A stretch of 64,000 nucleotides of DNA from contig NZ_JAUCGR010000001.1 of assembly GCF_030362815.1 (NCBI RefSeq), positions 922,024-986,023 on the forward strand. Reading direction: 5' to 3'. The position numbers and the translations under genes are program-made. Of this stretch, positions 1-8,971 are shown in pieces. The DNA comes from Cellulomonas edaphi (GTDB lineage: Bacteria; Actinomycetota; Actinomycetes; Actinomycetales; Cellulomonadaceae). Every line of letters starts with the position of its first letter. The first letter of the stretch is position 1. The notes below the pieces were generated by a model, which worked only from the letters and a program-made list of their open reading frames with translations, made no database searches and had not been told where the DNA came from.

Positions 1-255
1 CTGCGCGCGCTGGGCGCCAACCGCTCCTGGGCCGTGGTGGACGCACGCACCAAGGCGATCGACGCGCGTGCGTGGATGGCGGCCGTCGGCCCGTTCGACG
101 CGGTCGCGGCCCGGGGCGTGTTCGACACGAGCGAGCCGGGGACGCTCCTCGACCTGGGCGTGCCCGTCGCGTGGCTCGACGGCATCCCGGCCGGTCCGGT
201 CGCGTGGGCCGCGGTGCTCGACGGCGCGCTCGGCGGGCGGGAGTCCTGGGACTGA
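1..255 (+). CDS. C-terminal fragment of an unidentified protein, possibly FlhF-like
   Basis: An open frame enters from the left edge and stops with TGA at 253-255, leaving the last 84 residues of a larger protein. The tail reads LDLGVPVAWLDGIPAGP followed by a short hydrophobic helix. It resembles the end of SRP-type GTPases such as FlhF, where a LG-PV segment follows the G5 region. No nucleotide-binding motif lies inside the fragment, so the identity is a guess. It sits 45 bp before csrA, and the position beside csrA and the chemotaxis genes fits the end of a flagellar operon. Confidence 0.5.
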   Translation: MRALGANRSWAVVDARTKAIDARAWMAAVGPFDAVAARGVFDTSEPGTLLDLGVPVAWLDGIPAGPVAWAAVLDGALGGRESWD

Positions 256-300
256 GCGCCACGACGCGGCGAGAGGCCGCGCTGGCGGTAGTGTCGCCGC

Positions 301-591
301 ATGCTCGTGCTCAGCCGCCGTGTGGGTGAACGCCTCGTGATCGGGGACGGCATCGTCGTCACCGTCATCGAGGTGCGAGGCGACGGCGTGCGCCTCGGCA
401 TCGATGCGCCGCGCTCGGTGCGCGTCCACCGCGCCGAGGTGCTGGACGCCGTCGAGGCGGCCAACGTGGACGCCGCAGCCGCGTCCGAGGGCGCGGTCGA
501 GGACCTGCGCCGGCTGGTCGCACCGCCCGCAGGAGCCTCCGTCACACCGTCCGCGACGGACTCCTCAGCAGCACCCCGGCCCGACCGATGA
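301..591 (+). CDS. csrA: Carbon storage regulator CsrA with extended C-terminus
   Basis: CsrA is a small dimeric RNA-binding protein that blocks ribosome access at GGA-containing leaders; in Gram-positive flagellar clusters it represses flagellin translation and is antagonised by FliW. Residues 1-60 carry the family signature, starting MLVLSRRVGERLVIGD and including V-VIEVRGDGVRLGIDAP and the RNA-contacting R-VHRAEV strand. The protein is 96 residues, longer than the usual 60-75, because of an Ala/Ser/Pro-rich tail after about residue 60 that looks disordered. The gene lies between a probable flagellar gene and cheA. No fliW is visible in the window. Confidence 0.95.
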   Translation: MLVLSRRVGERLVIGDGIVVTVIEVRGDGVRLGIDAPRSVRVHRAEVLDAVEAANVDAAAASEGAVEDLRRLVAPPAGASVTPSATDSSAAPRPDR

Positions 592-641
592 GGGGTTAGC
601 CGGAGCGGTACACCCCATCAGCGCCCGGCGGGGAGGGCGTT

Positions 642-3011
642 GTGGAGGACATCGACGAGATCGTCCGCGAGTTCCTGGTCGAGAGTCACGAGAACCTGGA
701 CCAGCTGGACCGCGACCTCGTAGCACTCGAGGAGCACCCCGGTTCACGCGAGCTGCTGAGCAGCGTGTTCCGCACCATCCATACGATCAAGGGGACCAGC
801 GGGTTCCTCGCGTTCAACCGGCTCGAGCAGCTCACGCACGTGGGCGAGAACCTGCTGGTGGAGCTGCGCGACGGCCGGCGCTCGATGGACCAGCCGACCA
901 CCGACGTGCTGCTGCGCATGGTGGACACGGTCCGCGACCTGCTGTCCGCGATCGAGAGCACCGGCGGCGAGGGCGACGTCGACGTCGAGACCACGCGCGC
1001 CGCGATCGTCGCCGTGCAGGAGGGTGGAGCGGCGCCGGCCGCCCCCGCTCCGGTGGTCGAGGTCGAGGTCGAGGTCGAGCCGGTCCCCGCCGACGACCAG
1101 CCCGTCGCCGAGGCCGCGCCCGTCGGGGCCGCAGACGACCGGCCGGCCGCCGAGGCCGCGCCCGTCGGGCTCGTCCCGGCGCCCCGCGCGGCCGAGCCGG
1201 CTGCACCTGCAGCGCCCGCCCCCGCTGCGCCCGCCCCCGGGGCGCCGGCGGCACCCGCCGCACCCCGGGCCTCCACCGCCCCGGCCGCGGCCCTCGAGGA
1301 CACCGGGACCCTGCGCGGCGCGGCCGACTCCTCCATCCGCGTCGACGTCGAGCTGCTGGACTCGCTCATGCGGCAGGTCGGCGAGCTGGTGCTGGCGCGC
1401 AACCGGATCAGCCGGCTCGCGTCGTCGGCGCAGGACGTGGACCTTGCCCGCTCGGCGCAGCAGCTCAACCTCATCGCGTCCGAGCTGCAGGAGGGCGTCA
1501 TGCGCACGCGCATGCAGCCCATCGAGCACGTGTGGTCCAAGATGCCGCGCGTCGTGCGCGACCTCGCCGCGCTGTGCGGTCGCGAGGTCCGCCTCGAGAT
1601 GGTCGGTGGCGACACCGAGCTCGACCGTGGCCTGCTCGAGGCGGTCAAGGACCCGCTGACGCACCTCGTGCGCAACGCGGTCGACCACGGCATCGAGTCG
1701 CCCGCCGATCGCGTCGCGGCCGGCAAGCCGCCGGTCGGCGTGCTCGAGCTGCGCGCCTCGCACGCCGGTGGCCAGGTCTCGGTCGAGGTCCGCGACGACG
1801 GCCGCGGTGTCGACCCCGAGGTCGTGGCCGCGAAGGCCGTCGCGAAGGGGCTGCGCACGGCCGACCAGGTGGCGGCGATGAGCAGCAACGAGCTGCTCCA
1901 GCTGCTCTTCCTGCCGGGCTTCTCGACGGCGGACAAGGTCACCAACGTCTCGGGTCGAGGCGTCGGCATGGACGTGGTCCGCACGCGCATCGAGTCCATC
2001 GGGGGCACGGTCGACGTCGAGTCGACCGTCGGTACCGGCACGGTCTGGCGGCTGCGCATCCCGCTGACGCTCGCGATCATGCCGTCGCTGTCCGTCGAGT
2101 GCTCCGGCGACGTGTACGCGCTCCCGCAGGTGCACGTGGTCGAGCTCGTCGCGCTCGACACGCAGCGCTCGGACGCCGGCGTCGAGTACGTGCACGCCGC
2201 GCCGGTCTACCGGCTGCGCGGTGAGCTGCTGCCGCTGGTGTCCCTGGCCGGGGTGCTGGGCGTCGAGGCGTCCACGCCCGAGTCGGAGTCCGTCATCGCG
2301 GTGGTGCAGGCCGACCAGCAGCGCTTCGGCCTGCTCGTCGACCGCGTGCTGACCACCGAGGAGATCGTCGTCACGCCGCTGGCCGCGCGCCTCAAGGCGA
2401 TCGGCGTGTACTCGGGGGCGACCGTGCTGGGGGACGGGCGCGTCGCGCTCATCCTCGACGTGCAGGCGATCGCCCGGCGCGCCCTGGTGCGCGACCCGGA
2501 GCTCGCCGCGCGCGTCGCGGCCGAGAACCTCGCCGCGGCCAAGGTGCAGACCGAGCAGGTCCTCGTGGCCGGCATCGGCGGCGGCCGACGCGTCGCGATG
2601 CCGCTGGCGTCCGTGGCCAGGCTCGAGCACGTGCGCACCGACCAGGTGGAGCTCGTGGGCGGCCGCGAGGTGGTCCAGTACCGCGGGACCATCCTCCCGC
2701 TGGCGCGCCTCGACCGGGTCCTCGGCACCTATGCCCGCGAGACGGACGAGCTGCTGCTCGTCGTGTACACGCGCGGCGGTCGCTCGGTGGGCCTCGTCGT
2801 CGAGGAGATCGTCGACATCGTCGAGGACGAGGTGGGCCGCCACTCCAGCATCGACGACGCGGGCCTGACCGGCTCGACGGTGCTGGGCGACCGGGTCACC
2901 GAGCTGCTCGACGTGCGCTCGGCCGTGCTCGCCGCTGACCGCGACTTCTACAGCGGGGACGTGTTCGACGTCCTCGACGACACCGCCGACCTCGTGGGAG
3001 CGACCCGATGA
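642..3011 (+). CDS. cheA: Chemotaxis histidine kinase CheA with two CheW-like domains
   Basis: CheA is the cytoplasmic kinase of the receptor array; it autophosphorylates and passes phosphate to CheY and CheB. Residues 1-110 form the HPt domain, with phosphorylatable His47 in the segment FRTIHTIKGTSGF. Residues about 125-225 are an Ala/Pro-rich linker containing a twice-repeated AEAAPVG block, in place of a recognisable P2 domain. The dimerisation helix starts near residue 231, and the ATPase core shows the N box HLVRNAVDHG (about 340) and GRGVGMDVV (about 436). Two CheW-like domains follow at about 478-620 and 637-770 where most CheA proteins have one. The GTG start follows a GGGAGGG ribosome site. 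The stop overlaps cheW by 4 bases. Confidence 0.96.
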   Translation: MEDIDEIVREFLVESHENLDQLDRDLVALEEHPGSRELLSSVFRTIHTIKGTSGFLAFNRLEQLTHVGENLLVELRDGRRSMDQPTTDVLLRMVDTVRDLLSAIESTGGEGDVDVETTRAAIVAVQEGGAAPAAPAPVVEVEVEVEPVPADDQPVAEAAPVGAADDRPAAEAAPVGLVPAPRAAEPAAPAAPAPAAPAPGAPAAPAAPRASTAPAAALEDTGTLRGAADSSIRVDVELLDSLMRQVGELVLARNRISRLASSAQDVDLARSAQQLNLIASELQEGVMRTRMQPIEHVWSKMPRVVRDLAALCGREVRLEMVGGDTELDRGLLEAVKDPLTHLVRNAVDHGIESPADRVAAGKPPVGVLELRASHAGGQVSVEVRDDGRGVDPEVVAAKAVAKGLRTADQVAAMSSNELLQLLFLPGFSTADKVTNVSGRGVGMDVVRTRIESIGGTVDVESTVGTGTVWRLRIPLTLAIMPSLSVECSGDVYALPQVHVVELVALDTQRSDAGVEYVHAAPVYRLRGELLPLVSLAGVLGVEASTPESESVIAVVQADQQRFGLLVDRVLTTEEIVVTPLAARLKAIGVYSGATVLGDGRVALILDVQAIARRALVRDPELAARVAAENLAAAKVQTEQVLVAGIGGGRRVAMPLASVARLEHVRTDQVELVGGREVVQYRGTILPLARLDRVLGTYARETDELLLVVYTRGGRSVGLVVEEIVDIVEDEVGRHSSIDDAGLTGSTVLGDRVTELLDVRSAVLAADRDFYSGDVFDVLDDTADLVGATR

Positions 3012-3424
3012 GCAGCTACGTGACGTTCACCGTCGACGACGGCCTCTACGGCGTCGACGTCCAGCGCGTGCAGGAGGCCCTGCGGGCGCACGCCCGCACC
3101 CGGGTGCCGCTCGCCCCCGAGGGGGTGTCCGGCCTCGTCAACCTGCGCGGCCAGGTGGTGCTGACGGTCGACCTGCGCCCGCGCCTGGGCCTGCCCCCGC
3201 TGGGGGAGGGCGCCGACCAGATGATGGTCGTCGTGCAGGTGGGCGGGGAGACCGTGAGCCTCCTCGTCGACGAGATCGGCGACGTCGTCGACGTCGAGCC
3301 GGGCCGCGTGGAGGCACCGCCGGACACGCTCGACGTGCTCATCCGCCCGCTCATCCGATCCGCCTGCACCCTCGACGACCGGCTGCTGCTGGTGCTCGAC
3401 GTCGACGAGGCCGCAGCCGCCTGA
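3008..3424 (+). CDS. cheW: Chemotaxis coupling protein CheW
   Basis: CheW is the scaffold that docks CheA onto receptor tips. The 138-residue protein is a single CheW domain: it opens YVTFTVDDGLYGVDV, has the G-VNLRGQVVLTVDLR-LGL core motif at about residues 40-65, and carries VSLLVDEIGDVVDV at about 80-95, as in canonical CheW. It begins at an ATG overlapping the cheA stop (ATGA), which implies coupled translation. The last residues are an Ala run. A 105-bp gap with an 18-bp palindrome separates it from the first receptor. Confidence 0.95.
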   Translation: MSSYVTFTVDDGLYGVDVQRVQEALRAHARTRVPLAPEGVSGLVNLRGQVVLTVDLRPRLGLPPLGEGADQMMVVVQVGGETVSLLVDEIGDVVDVEPGRVEAPPDTLDVLIRPLIRSACTLDDRLLLVLDVDEAAAA

Positions 3425-3482
3425 TCTTCCCGACCGTCGTGCAGCAGCGTGCGCGACGACACCACTCAGACCCACGTCCGAC

Positions 3483-3500
3483 CGGCCGATCGATCGGCCG
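3483..3500. promoter_or_regulatory. Perfect 18-bp palindrome between cheW and receptor 1
   Basis: The segment CGGCCGATCGATCGGCCG reads identically on both strands and lies 30 bp before the receptor ATG, in the only sizeable gap of the downstream chemotaxis operon. It has no loop and no T-run, which argues for a dimeric regulator site or an mRNA processing or attenuation element rather than an intrinsic terminator. The regulator is unknown. Confidence 0.45.
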
Positions 3501-3529
3501 ACGACGTCCCTCGCCAAGGAGCCACTGAC

Positions 3530-5155
3530 ATGACCACCACGACCCCCGCACCCGCACCGCGCCGCCGCGGCGCGTGGTTCTCCGACCGTTCCATCCAGAC
3601 CAAGATCATCACGGTCTTCGCTCTGCTGGGCATCGTCGCCATCGGCTCGGGCATCTTCGCCATCGCCTCGCTCAACCAGAGCAAGTCCGACCTGCAGACC
3701 CTCTCCACGATCCAGGAGACCATCTCCGACGTGCGCAACCTGGCCCACCAGGACCAGCTCAAGGCGCGCATGATCATCGCGCAGATCGCGGCGTCGCCCG
3801 ACCAGGCTGGCCGCGAGGAGTGGGCCGGCAAGCTGGCGGAGAACGACACCGAGCTCAACGGGGCGATCGCGTCGTACGACACCACGCCCGCCGCGGCCCT
3901 GTCGGCCAGCTGGACCTCCTTCCACGAGCACTACGCCGCGTGGCTCAAGATCCGCGACGACGAGCTCGTCCCCGCGGCGATGAGCGGCGACCGTGCCGCC
4001 TACGCCCAGGTGCGCGAGGACAGCGCCCAGCCGGCGATCGAGGCGTACGTGACCGACCTGGACACCGTGGCGTCCGAGATCACGGCCTACGTCGCCCAGG
4101 TGGCGCAGACCGCGACGGACCGCACGGCCCGTGCGTCGACGATCCTCCTGGTCTCGCTGGCCATCGCGCTGGTCGTCTCGCTCACGCTCGGTTACATCGT
4201 GACACGCAACATCCGCCGGTCGGTGGCCCGCGTGCACGCCTCGCTCGAGGCCATGTCCGCCGGCGACTTCACGGTCGAGGCGGAGACCACGTCGGGCGAC
4301 GAGCTCGGCCGGATGGCCGACGCGCTGCGCACCGCGCAGACGTCCGTCCGCTCCACCTTCTCGGGGGTCGTCGACACCGCGCAGACGGTCGCCGCGGCCG
4401 CCGAGCAGCTCTCGGCGACGTCGAACCAGTTCGAGTCCACGCAGGAGGAGACGAGCGCGCAGGCGGGTGTGGTTGCGGCTGCTGCTGAGCAGGTCTCGCG
4501 CAACGTGCAGGCGGTTGCTGCGGGTGCTGAGCAGATGGGTGCGAGCATCCGGGAGATCGCGCAGAACGCGACGGATGCGGCCAAGGTTGCCTCGCAGGCG
4601 ACGGTGGTGGCTGCTTCGACGAACGACCAGGTCGCGAAGCTGGGTGCGTCGTCGCAGGAGATCGGCAACGTGGTCAAGGTGATCACCTCGATCGCGGAGC
4701 AGACGAACCTGCTGGCGTTGAACGCGACGATCGAGGCTGCTCGTGCTGGTGAGGCGGGCAAGGGGTTCGCGGTCGTTGCTGGTGAGGTCAAGGAGCTGGC
4801 GTCGGAGACGGCGCGGGCGACCGAGGACATCGCTCGTCGGGTGGAGGCCATCCAGGCTGACACCACGGGTGCGGTGGCGGCGATCGGGCAGATCAGCTCG
4901 ATCATCGCGAGCATCAACGACTACCAGCTGACGATCGCCTCGGCGGTCGAGGAGCAGACGGCGACCACGAACGAGATGTCGCGTGGTGTGGCCGAGGCCG
5001 CGACCGGCTCGGGTGAGATCGCCACCAACATCACCGGCGTCGCCACCGCGACCGCGTCCACCGCGGACTCGCTCGGCCAGATGGCCTCGGCCGTCTCCGA
5101 GCTGGCCCGCATGTCCGCCGACCTGCGCACTCGCGTCGCAGCGTTCACCTACTGA
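3530..5155 (+). CDS. Methyl-accepting chemotaxis protein 1
   Basis: A transmembrane chemoreceptor of 541 residues that senses extracellular ligand and controls CheA. TM1 is at about 26-48, followed by an extracytoplasmic, probably four-helix-bundle sensor of about 150 residues, TM2 at about 202-224 and a HAMP linker to about 277. The signalling hairpin contains the universal tip [21 protein letters not shown] chose the ATG at 3530 because AAGGAG lies 9 bases upstream, rather than the in-frame GTG at 3449. Residues about 307-505 are identical to those of receptor 2, and their codons end in T more often than those of the flanking sensor region. A CheR/CheB-recruiting pentapeptide is not evident at the C-terminus. 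Confidence 0.95.
   Translation: MTTTTPAPAPRRRGAWFSDRSIQTKIITVFALLGIVAIGSGIFAIASLNQSKSDLQTLSTIQETISDVRNLAHQDQLKARMIIAQIAASPDQAGREEWAGKLAENDTELNGAIASYDTTPAAALSASWTSFHEHYAAWLKIRDDELVPAAMSGDRAAYAQVREDSAQPAIEAYVTDLDTVASEITAYVAQVAQTATDRTARASTILLVSLAIALVVSLTLGYIVTRNIRRSVARVHASLEAMSAGDFTVEAETTSGDELGRMADALRTAQTSVRSTFSGVVDTAQTVAAAAEQLSATSNQFESTQEETSAQAGVVAAAAEQVSRNVQAVAAGAEQMGASIREIAQNATDAAKVASQATVVAASTNDQVAKLGASSQEIGNVVKVITSIAEQTNLLALNATIEAARAGEAGKGFAVVAGEVKELASETARATEDIARRVEAIQADTTGAVAAIGQISSIIASINDYQLTIASAVEEQTATTNEMSRGVAEAATGSGEIATNITGVATATASTADSLGQMASAVSELARMSADLRTRVAAFTY
4448..5046 (+). repeat. Direct repeat copy A: receptor signalling module
   Basis: This 599-bp stretch inside receptor 1 recurs at 7155-7753 inside receptor 2. 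Comparing the copies by eye I count 4 differences, all silent. Similarity falls off sharply at both ends, so the block is a discrete duplicated or gene-converted module covering the signalling hairpin. Confidence 0.9.
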
Positions 5156-5169
5156 CGGGCGGCACGGAC

Positions 5170-6255
5170 ATGCGAAGCGGGACACGCAGGACCGGCACGG
5201 CGTTCGCGCTCGTGCTCGGCATGACGGCCGTGCTCGGCGGCTGCTCGTGGGGCGAGAGCTCCGACGAGGCACCCCTCGTCGGGCTCGCGATGCCCACCAC
5301 CGAGCAGAGCCGGTGGGTGGCCGACGGTGACAACCTCGAGGCGCAGTTCACCTCGCTGGGCTACCAGGTCGACAAGAAGTACGCGGAGAACGACGTCGCC
5401 GGTCAGGTCGCCCAGGTGCAGGCCATGATCGACGAGGGCGCGGACGCGCTGGTGATCGGGTCGGTCGACGGCAAGGCCCTGGCGGGCGTGCTGGCCCAGG
5501 CCCACGCCGCCGGCATCCCGGTGATCTCCTACGACCGCCTGATCCGCGACTCGAAGGACGTCGACTTCTACGCGTCGTTCGACAACGCCCGCGTCGGCGT
5601 CATGCAGGGCAACGCCCTGCTGCGCGGCCTCGGGATCCTCGACGCGACGGGCGCCCCCACGGGCAAGAAGGGACCGTTCAACATCGAGGTCTTCGCCGGC
5701 TCGCCCGACGACAACAACGCCACGGTGTTCTACGACGGCGCGATGTCGGTGCTCAAGCCCTACCTCGACTCCAAGGTGCTCGTGGTGCCGTCCGGGCAGG
5801 TCGCCCGCGAGGACGTCGCCATCGCCAGCTGGGACCCGAAGACCGGCGGCAAGCGCATGGACTCGCTGCTCGGTGCGTACAAGAACCGGCACCTGGACGG
5901 CATCCTCGCGCCCAACGACGGTCTCGCCCAGGCGGCGATCGCGTCGGCGAAGTCCCTCGGCTACGTGCCGGTGGTGACGGGCCAGGACTCCGAGATCCCC
6001 GCCGTGAAGTCGGTGGCGGACGGCGAGCAGTACATGACCGTCTACAAGGACACCCGCCAGCTGGCGGAGGTGACCGTCGCGATGGTCAGCGCGCTGCTCA
6101 AGGGCACGCAGCCCGAGGTGAACGACACCGCCACGTACGACAACGGCGTGAAGGTGGTCCCCTCCTACCTGCTCGCGCCCCAGGAAGTGAACAAGGACAA
6201 CTACCGCCGACTGCTCGTCGACGGCGGCTACTACACGGCAGAAGAGGTCGGCTGA
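5170..6255 (+). CDS. ChvE-like sugar-binding lipoprotein in the chemotaxis operon
   Basis: A 361-residue periplasmic-binding-protein-type lipoprotein. A signal peptide ends in the lipobox LGGCS (Cys25), so it should be anchored outside the membrane. The mature part has the two-lobe fold of the xylose/ChvE type: VGLAMPT start, [33 protein letters not shown], a NDGLAQAAI hinge-lobe segment and VTGQDSE. ChvE-type proteins bind aldoses and in Agrobacterium present them to a receptor as well as a transporter. No ABC permease or ATPase gene is adjacent; instead it lies between two chemoreceptors. It starts 12 bases after receptor 1 and overlaps receptor 2 by one base (TGATG). Presentation of sugar to the receptors is inference. 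Confidence 0.88.
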   Translation: MRSGTRRTGTAFALVLGMTAVLGGCSWGESSDEAPLVGLAMPTTEQSRWVADGDNLEAQFTSLGYQVDKKYAENDVAGQVAQVQAMIDEGADALVIGSVDGKALAGVLAQAHAAGIPVISYDRLIRDSKDVDFYASFDNARVGVMQGNALLRGLGILDATGAPTGKKGPFNIEVFAGSPDDNNATVFYDGAMSVLKPYLDSKVLVVPSGQVAREDVAIASWDPKTGGKRMDSLLGAYKNRHLDGILAPNDGLAQAAIASAKSLGYVPVVTGQDSEIPAVKSVADGEQYMTVYKDTRQLAEVTVAMVSALLKGTQPEVNDTATYDNGVKVVPSYLLAPQEVNKDNYRRLLVDGGYYTAEEVG

Positions 6256-7862
6256 TGACCACCACGACACCCCGGCGCCGCGCCGCCTGGTTCTGGGACC
6301 GGCCCATCGCGGTGAAGTTCACGGCGGCCATGCTGGTGCTCGGCGGCACGTTCGCCGTCGTCGGCGGGATCGGCGCGATGTCGCTGGTCAACTCCGGCCG
6401 CAACCTCGCGGAGATGTCCGACCTGAACACCTCCCTGCAGCGTGCGTTCGCCGACCTGGGGGTCGCCCAGGCGCGCAGCCACCTGCTGCTCCGCCAGGCG
6501 TCGACCGCCGACGCGGCGACCCGCGCGCAGCTGCTCACCGCCTCGCAGTGGGTGGACAGCGTCGTGGAGACCCGCTCCGACGTGGTCGAGACCTTCCCGG
6601 CCGCGGTCACGCCGCAGTGGAAGGACTTCCGCACCCGCTGGGCCGCGTGGACCGCGTTCCGCGACAAGACCCTGGTGCCGCTCGCCGAGGCGGGCGACAC
6701 GGCGGGCTTCGCCGCCGCCGCAGCGGCCGACGGTGCCGCCGACCCCGACTGGGCGGGCCGCGCGCTCGCGCTCGCCTCGGCACAGACGGACGCGCAGGTC
6801 ATCGCGATCCAGGAGGCCGGCCAGGCCGAGGTGCGTCGCATGATCTGGATCCTGGGCGTGGCGTTCGTGCTCGCGGCCCTCGTCGCCGGCAGCCTCGCCG
6901 CCGCGGTGATCCGTCGGATCGGCCGCGCCGTGGGCTCGGTCGCCACCTCGCTCGACGCCATGGCGGAGGGCGACCTGACCGTCGAGGCCGTCTCCGAGCA
7001 GCAGGACGAGACGGGCCGCATGGCCGCCTCGCTCCGGCGTGCGCAGGAGGGTCTGCGCGCGACGCTCACCGACGTGGCCCACACGGCCCGCGACGTCGCC
7101 GAGTCCGCGCAGCGGCTCACCGGCGCCAACGCGGAGGTCTCCGACGCGGCGGGCGAGACGAGTGCGCAGGCGGGTGTGGTTGCTGCTGCTGCTGAGCAGG
7201 TCTCGCGCAACGTGCAGGCGGTTGCTGCGGGTGCTGAGCAGATGGGTGCGAGCATCCGGGAGATCGCGCAGAACGCGACGGATGCGGCCAAGGTTGCCTC
7301 GCAGGCCACGGTGGTGGCTGCTTCGACGAACGACCAGGTCGCGAAGCTGGGTGCGTCGTCGCAGGAGATCGGCAACGTGGTCAAGGTGATCACCTCGATC
7401 GCGGAGCAGACGAACCTGCTGGCGTTGAACGCGACGATCGAGGCTGCTCGTGCTGGTGAGGCGGGCAAGGGGTTCGCGGTCGTTGCTGGTGAGGTCAAGG
7501 AGCTGGCGTCGGAGACGGCGCGGGCGACCGAGGACATCGCTCGTCGGGTGGAGGCCATCCAGGCTGACACCACCGGTGCGGTGGCGGCGATCGGGCAGAT
7601 CAGCTCGATCATCGCGAGCATCAACGACTACCAGCTGACGATCGCCTCGGCGGTCGAGGAGCAGACGGCGACCACGAACGAGATGTCGCGTGGTGTGGCC
7701 GAGGCCGCGACCGGCTCGGGTGAGATCGCCACCAACATCACCGGCGTCGCCACGTCCGCGACGCGCTCCTCCGACGTGCTCGCCGGTGTCGGCGGCCAGG
7801 TCGACGAGCTCGCCGTCCTGTCCGTCGCCCTGCGTGACCGCGTGGCCGGGTTCCGGTTCTGA
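6255..7862 (+). CDS. Methyl-accepting chemotaxis protein 2
   Basis: A 535-residue chemoreceptor, paralogue of receptor 1. It shares the N-terminal MTTTTP start, has TM1 at about 21-45, an extracytoplasmic sensor unlike that of receptor 1 in detail, TM2 at about 196-219, a HAMP domain and a signalling hairpin (301-499) identical in protein sequence to receptor 1. The sensor regions diverge strongly while the signalling part is nearly base-identical, so the two receptors probably respond to different inputs through one output. The ATG overlaps the stop of the binding-protein gene, and the stop overlaps the cheB start, so translation is probably coupled. Confidence 0.95.
   Translation: MTTTTPRRRAAWFWDRPIAVKFTAAMLVLGGTFAVVGGIGAMSLVNSGRNLAEMSDLNTSLQRAFADLGVAQARSHLLLRQASTADAATRAQLLTASQWVDSVVETRSDVVETFPAAVTPQWKDFRTRWAAWTAFRDKTLVPLAEAGDTAGFAAAAAADGAADPDWAGRALALASAQTDAQVIAIQEAGQAEVRRMIWILGVAFVLAALVAGSLAAAVIRRIGRAVGSVATSLDAMAEGDLTVEAVSEQQDETGRMAASLRRAQEGLRATLTDVAHTARDVAESAQRLTGANAEVSDAAGETSAQAGVVAAAAEQVSRNVQAVAAGAEQMGASIREIAQNATDAAKVASQATVVAASTNDQVAKLGASSQEIGNVVKVITSIAEQTNLLALNATIEAARAGEAGKGFAVVAGEVKELASETARATEDIARRVEAIQADTTGAVAAIGQISSIIASINDYQLTIASAVEEQTATTNEMSRGVAEAATGSGEIATNITGVATSATRSSDVLAGVGGQVDELAVLSVALRDRVAGFRF
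7155..7753 (+). repeat. Direct repeat copy B: receptor signalling module
   Basis: Second copy of the 599-bp block described at 4448-5046, in the same orientation and offset by 2707 bp. Recombination between the copies would delete the binding-protein gene and fuse the two receptors in frame. Confidence 0.9.
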
Positions 7863-8971
7863 TGGCCGACATCCGCGTGCTGGTCGTCGACGACTCCGTC
7901 GTCGTCCGGCGCCTGGTCAGCGACGCGCTGTCGCAGGCGCCGGGCATCGAGGTGGTCGGTGTGGCCGCCAACGGCCGGCTCGCACAGGCCAAGGTCGCCC
8001 AGCTGCGACCGGACGCCGTCACCATGGACATCGAGATGCCGGAGATGAACGGCATCGAGGCGGTCCGCGAGCTGCGGCGGACGGGCCACCGCATGCCGAT
8101 CGTCATGTTCTCCACGCTCACCGAGCGAGGAGCGGCCGCGACGCTCGACGCCCTGGCGGCCGGTGCGACCGACTACGTCGCCAAGCCGTCGAACGTCGGC
8201 AGCGTCCAGGAGTCGATCGCACGGGTCGCGGGCGAGCTGGTGCCGCGACTGCGGGGGCTCGTCCCCAACCCGGGCGGCGCCGTCGCCGGGCGGGCCGGGG
8301 CGTCCCCGACCGCCGCCGCACCGCGGCCGGCGGTCAAGGCCCCCGGACGTCCCGTCGTCGTCCGGCCGGCGCCCGCGCCGCACCCCGTGCGTGCGGTCGT
8401 CGTGGGGTCGTCCACCGGCGGCCCCGAGGCGCTCTCGCGCGTGCTGTCCAGCCTCACGACCGCACCCGCGGCGCCGGTGCTCGTGGTCCAGCACATGCCG
8501 CCGGTGTTCACGCGCCAGCTGGCCGCCCGCCTTGACCGCCTGGGTCCCGCAACGGTGGTCGAGGCCGCGGGCGGCGAGACGCTGCGCCCCGGGACCGTCT
8601 ACATCGCGCCGGGCGACCGCCACCTCGAGGTGCGCCGCGCAGGTGCCGAGACGCAGACGGTGCTCACCGACGGCCCGCCGGTCAACTACTGCCGCCCCTC
8701 GGTCGACGTGCTGTTCGGCTCCGCCGTGCGCCTGTACGGCAACGAGCTGCTCGCGGTCGTGCTCACGGGCATGGGTGCGGACGGCCGGGCCGGCTGCCAG
8801 GACGTCGTGACCGCCGGCGGCACCGTCGTCGTCCAGGACGAGCCGACCAGCGTGGTGTGGGGCATGCCCGGCGCCGTCGCGCAGGCCGGCCTCGCCCACC
8901 GGATCGTCCCTGTCTCCGAGGTCGCCGCGACCATCGAGCGCCAGCTCGCATCCACGGGAGCGTTCGCATGA
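7862..8971 (+). CDS. cheB: Chemotaxis response regulator protein-glutamate methylesterase CheB
   Basis: CheB removes methyl groups from receptor glutamates (and deamidates glutamines) for adaptation. Residues 1-125 are a receiver domain with DD10-11, phosphoacceptor Asp56 (TMDIEMPEMNG) and Lys in YVAKPS. A Pro/Ala linker of about 40 residues precedes the methylesterase domain, which shows the catalytic Ser in GSSTGGPEAL, the His in VVQHMPP and the Asp in LTGMGADGRAG. At 369 residues it has normal length. It starts within the receptor 2 stop (TGATG) and overlaps cheR by 4 bases. Confidence 0.97.
   Translation: MADIRVLVVDDSVVVRRLVSDALSQAPGIEVVGVAANGRLAQAKVAQLRPDAVTMDIEMPEMNGIEAVRELRRTGHRMPIVMFSTLTERGAAATLDALAAGATDYVAKPSNVGSVQESIARVAGELVPRLRGLVPNPGGAVAGRAGASPTAAAPRPAVKAPGRPVVVRPAPAPHPVRAVVVGSSTGGPEALSRVLSSLTTAPAAPVLVVQHMPPVFTRQLAARLDRLGPATVVEAAGGETLRPGTVYIAPGDRHLEVRRAGAETQTVLTDGPPVNYCRPSVDVLFGSAVRLYGNELLAVVLTGMGADGRAGCQDVVTAGGTVVVQDEPTSVVWGMPGAVAQAGLAHRIVPVSEVAATIERQLASTGAFA

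Noticed and set aside
592-641. FliA-type flagellar promoter before cheA
   Set aside because: I found no TAAA-N15-GCCGATAA-like pair; the gap is likely read through from csrA.
2948-5272. A 774-codon minus-strand frame opposite cheW and receptor 1
   Set aside because: Antisense shadow of real genes; composition is Arg/His/Asp-rich and unlike a protein.
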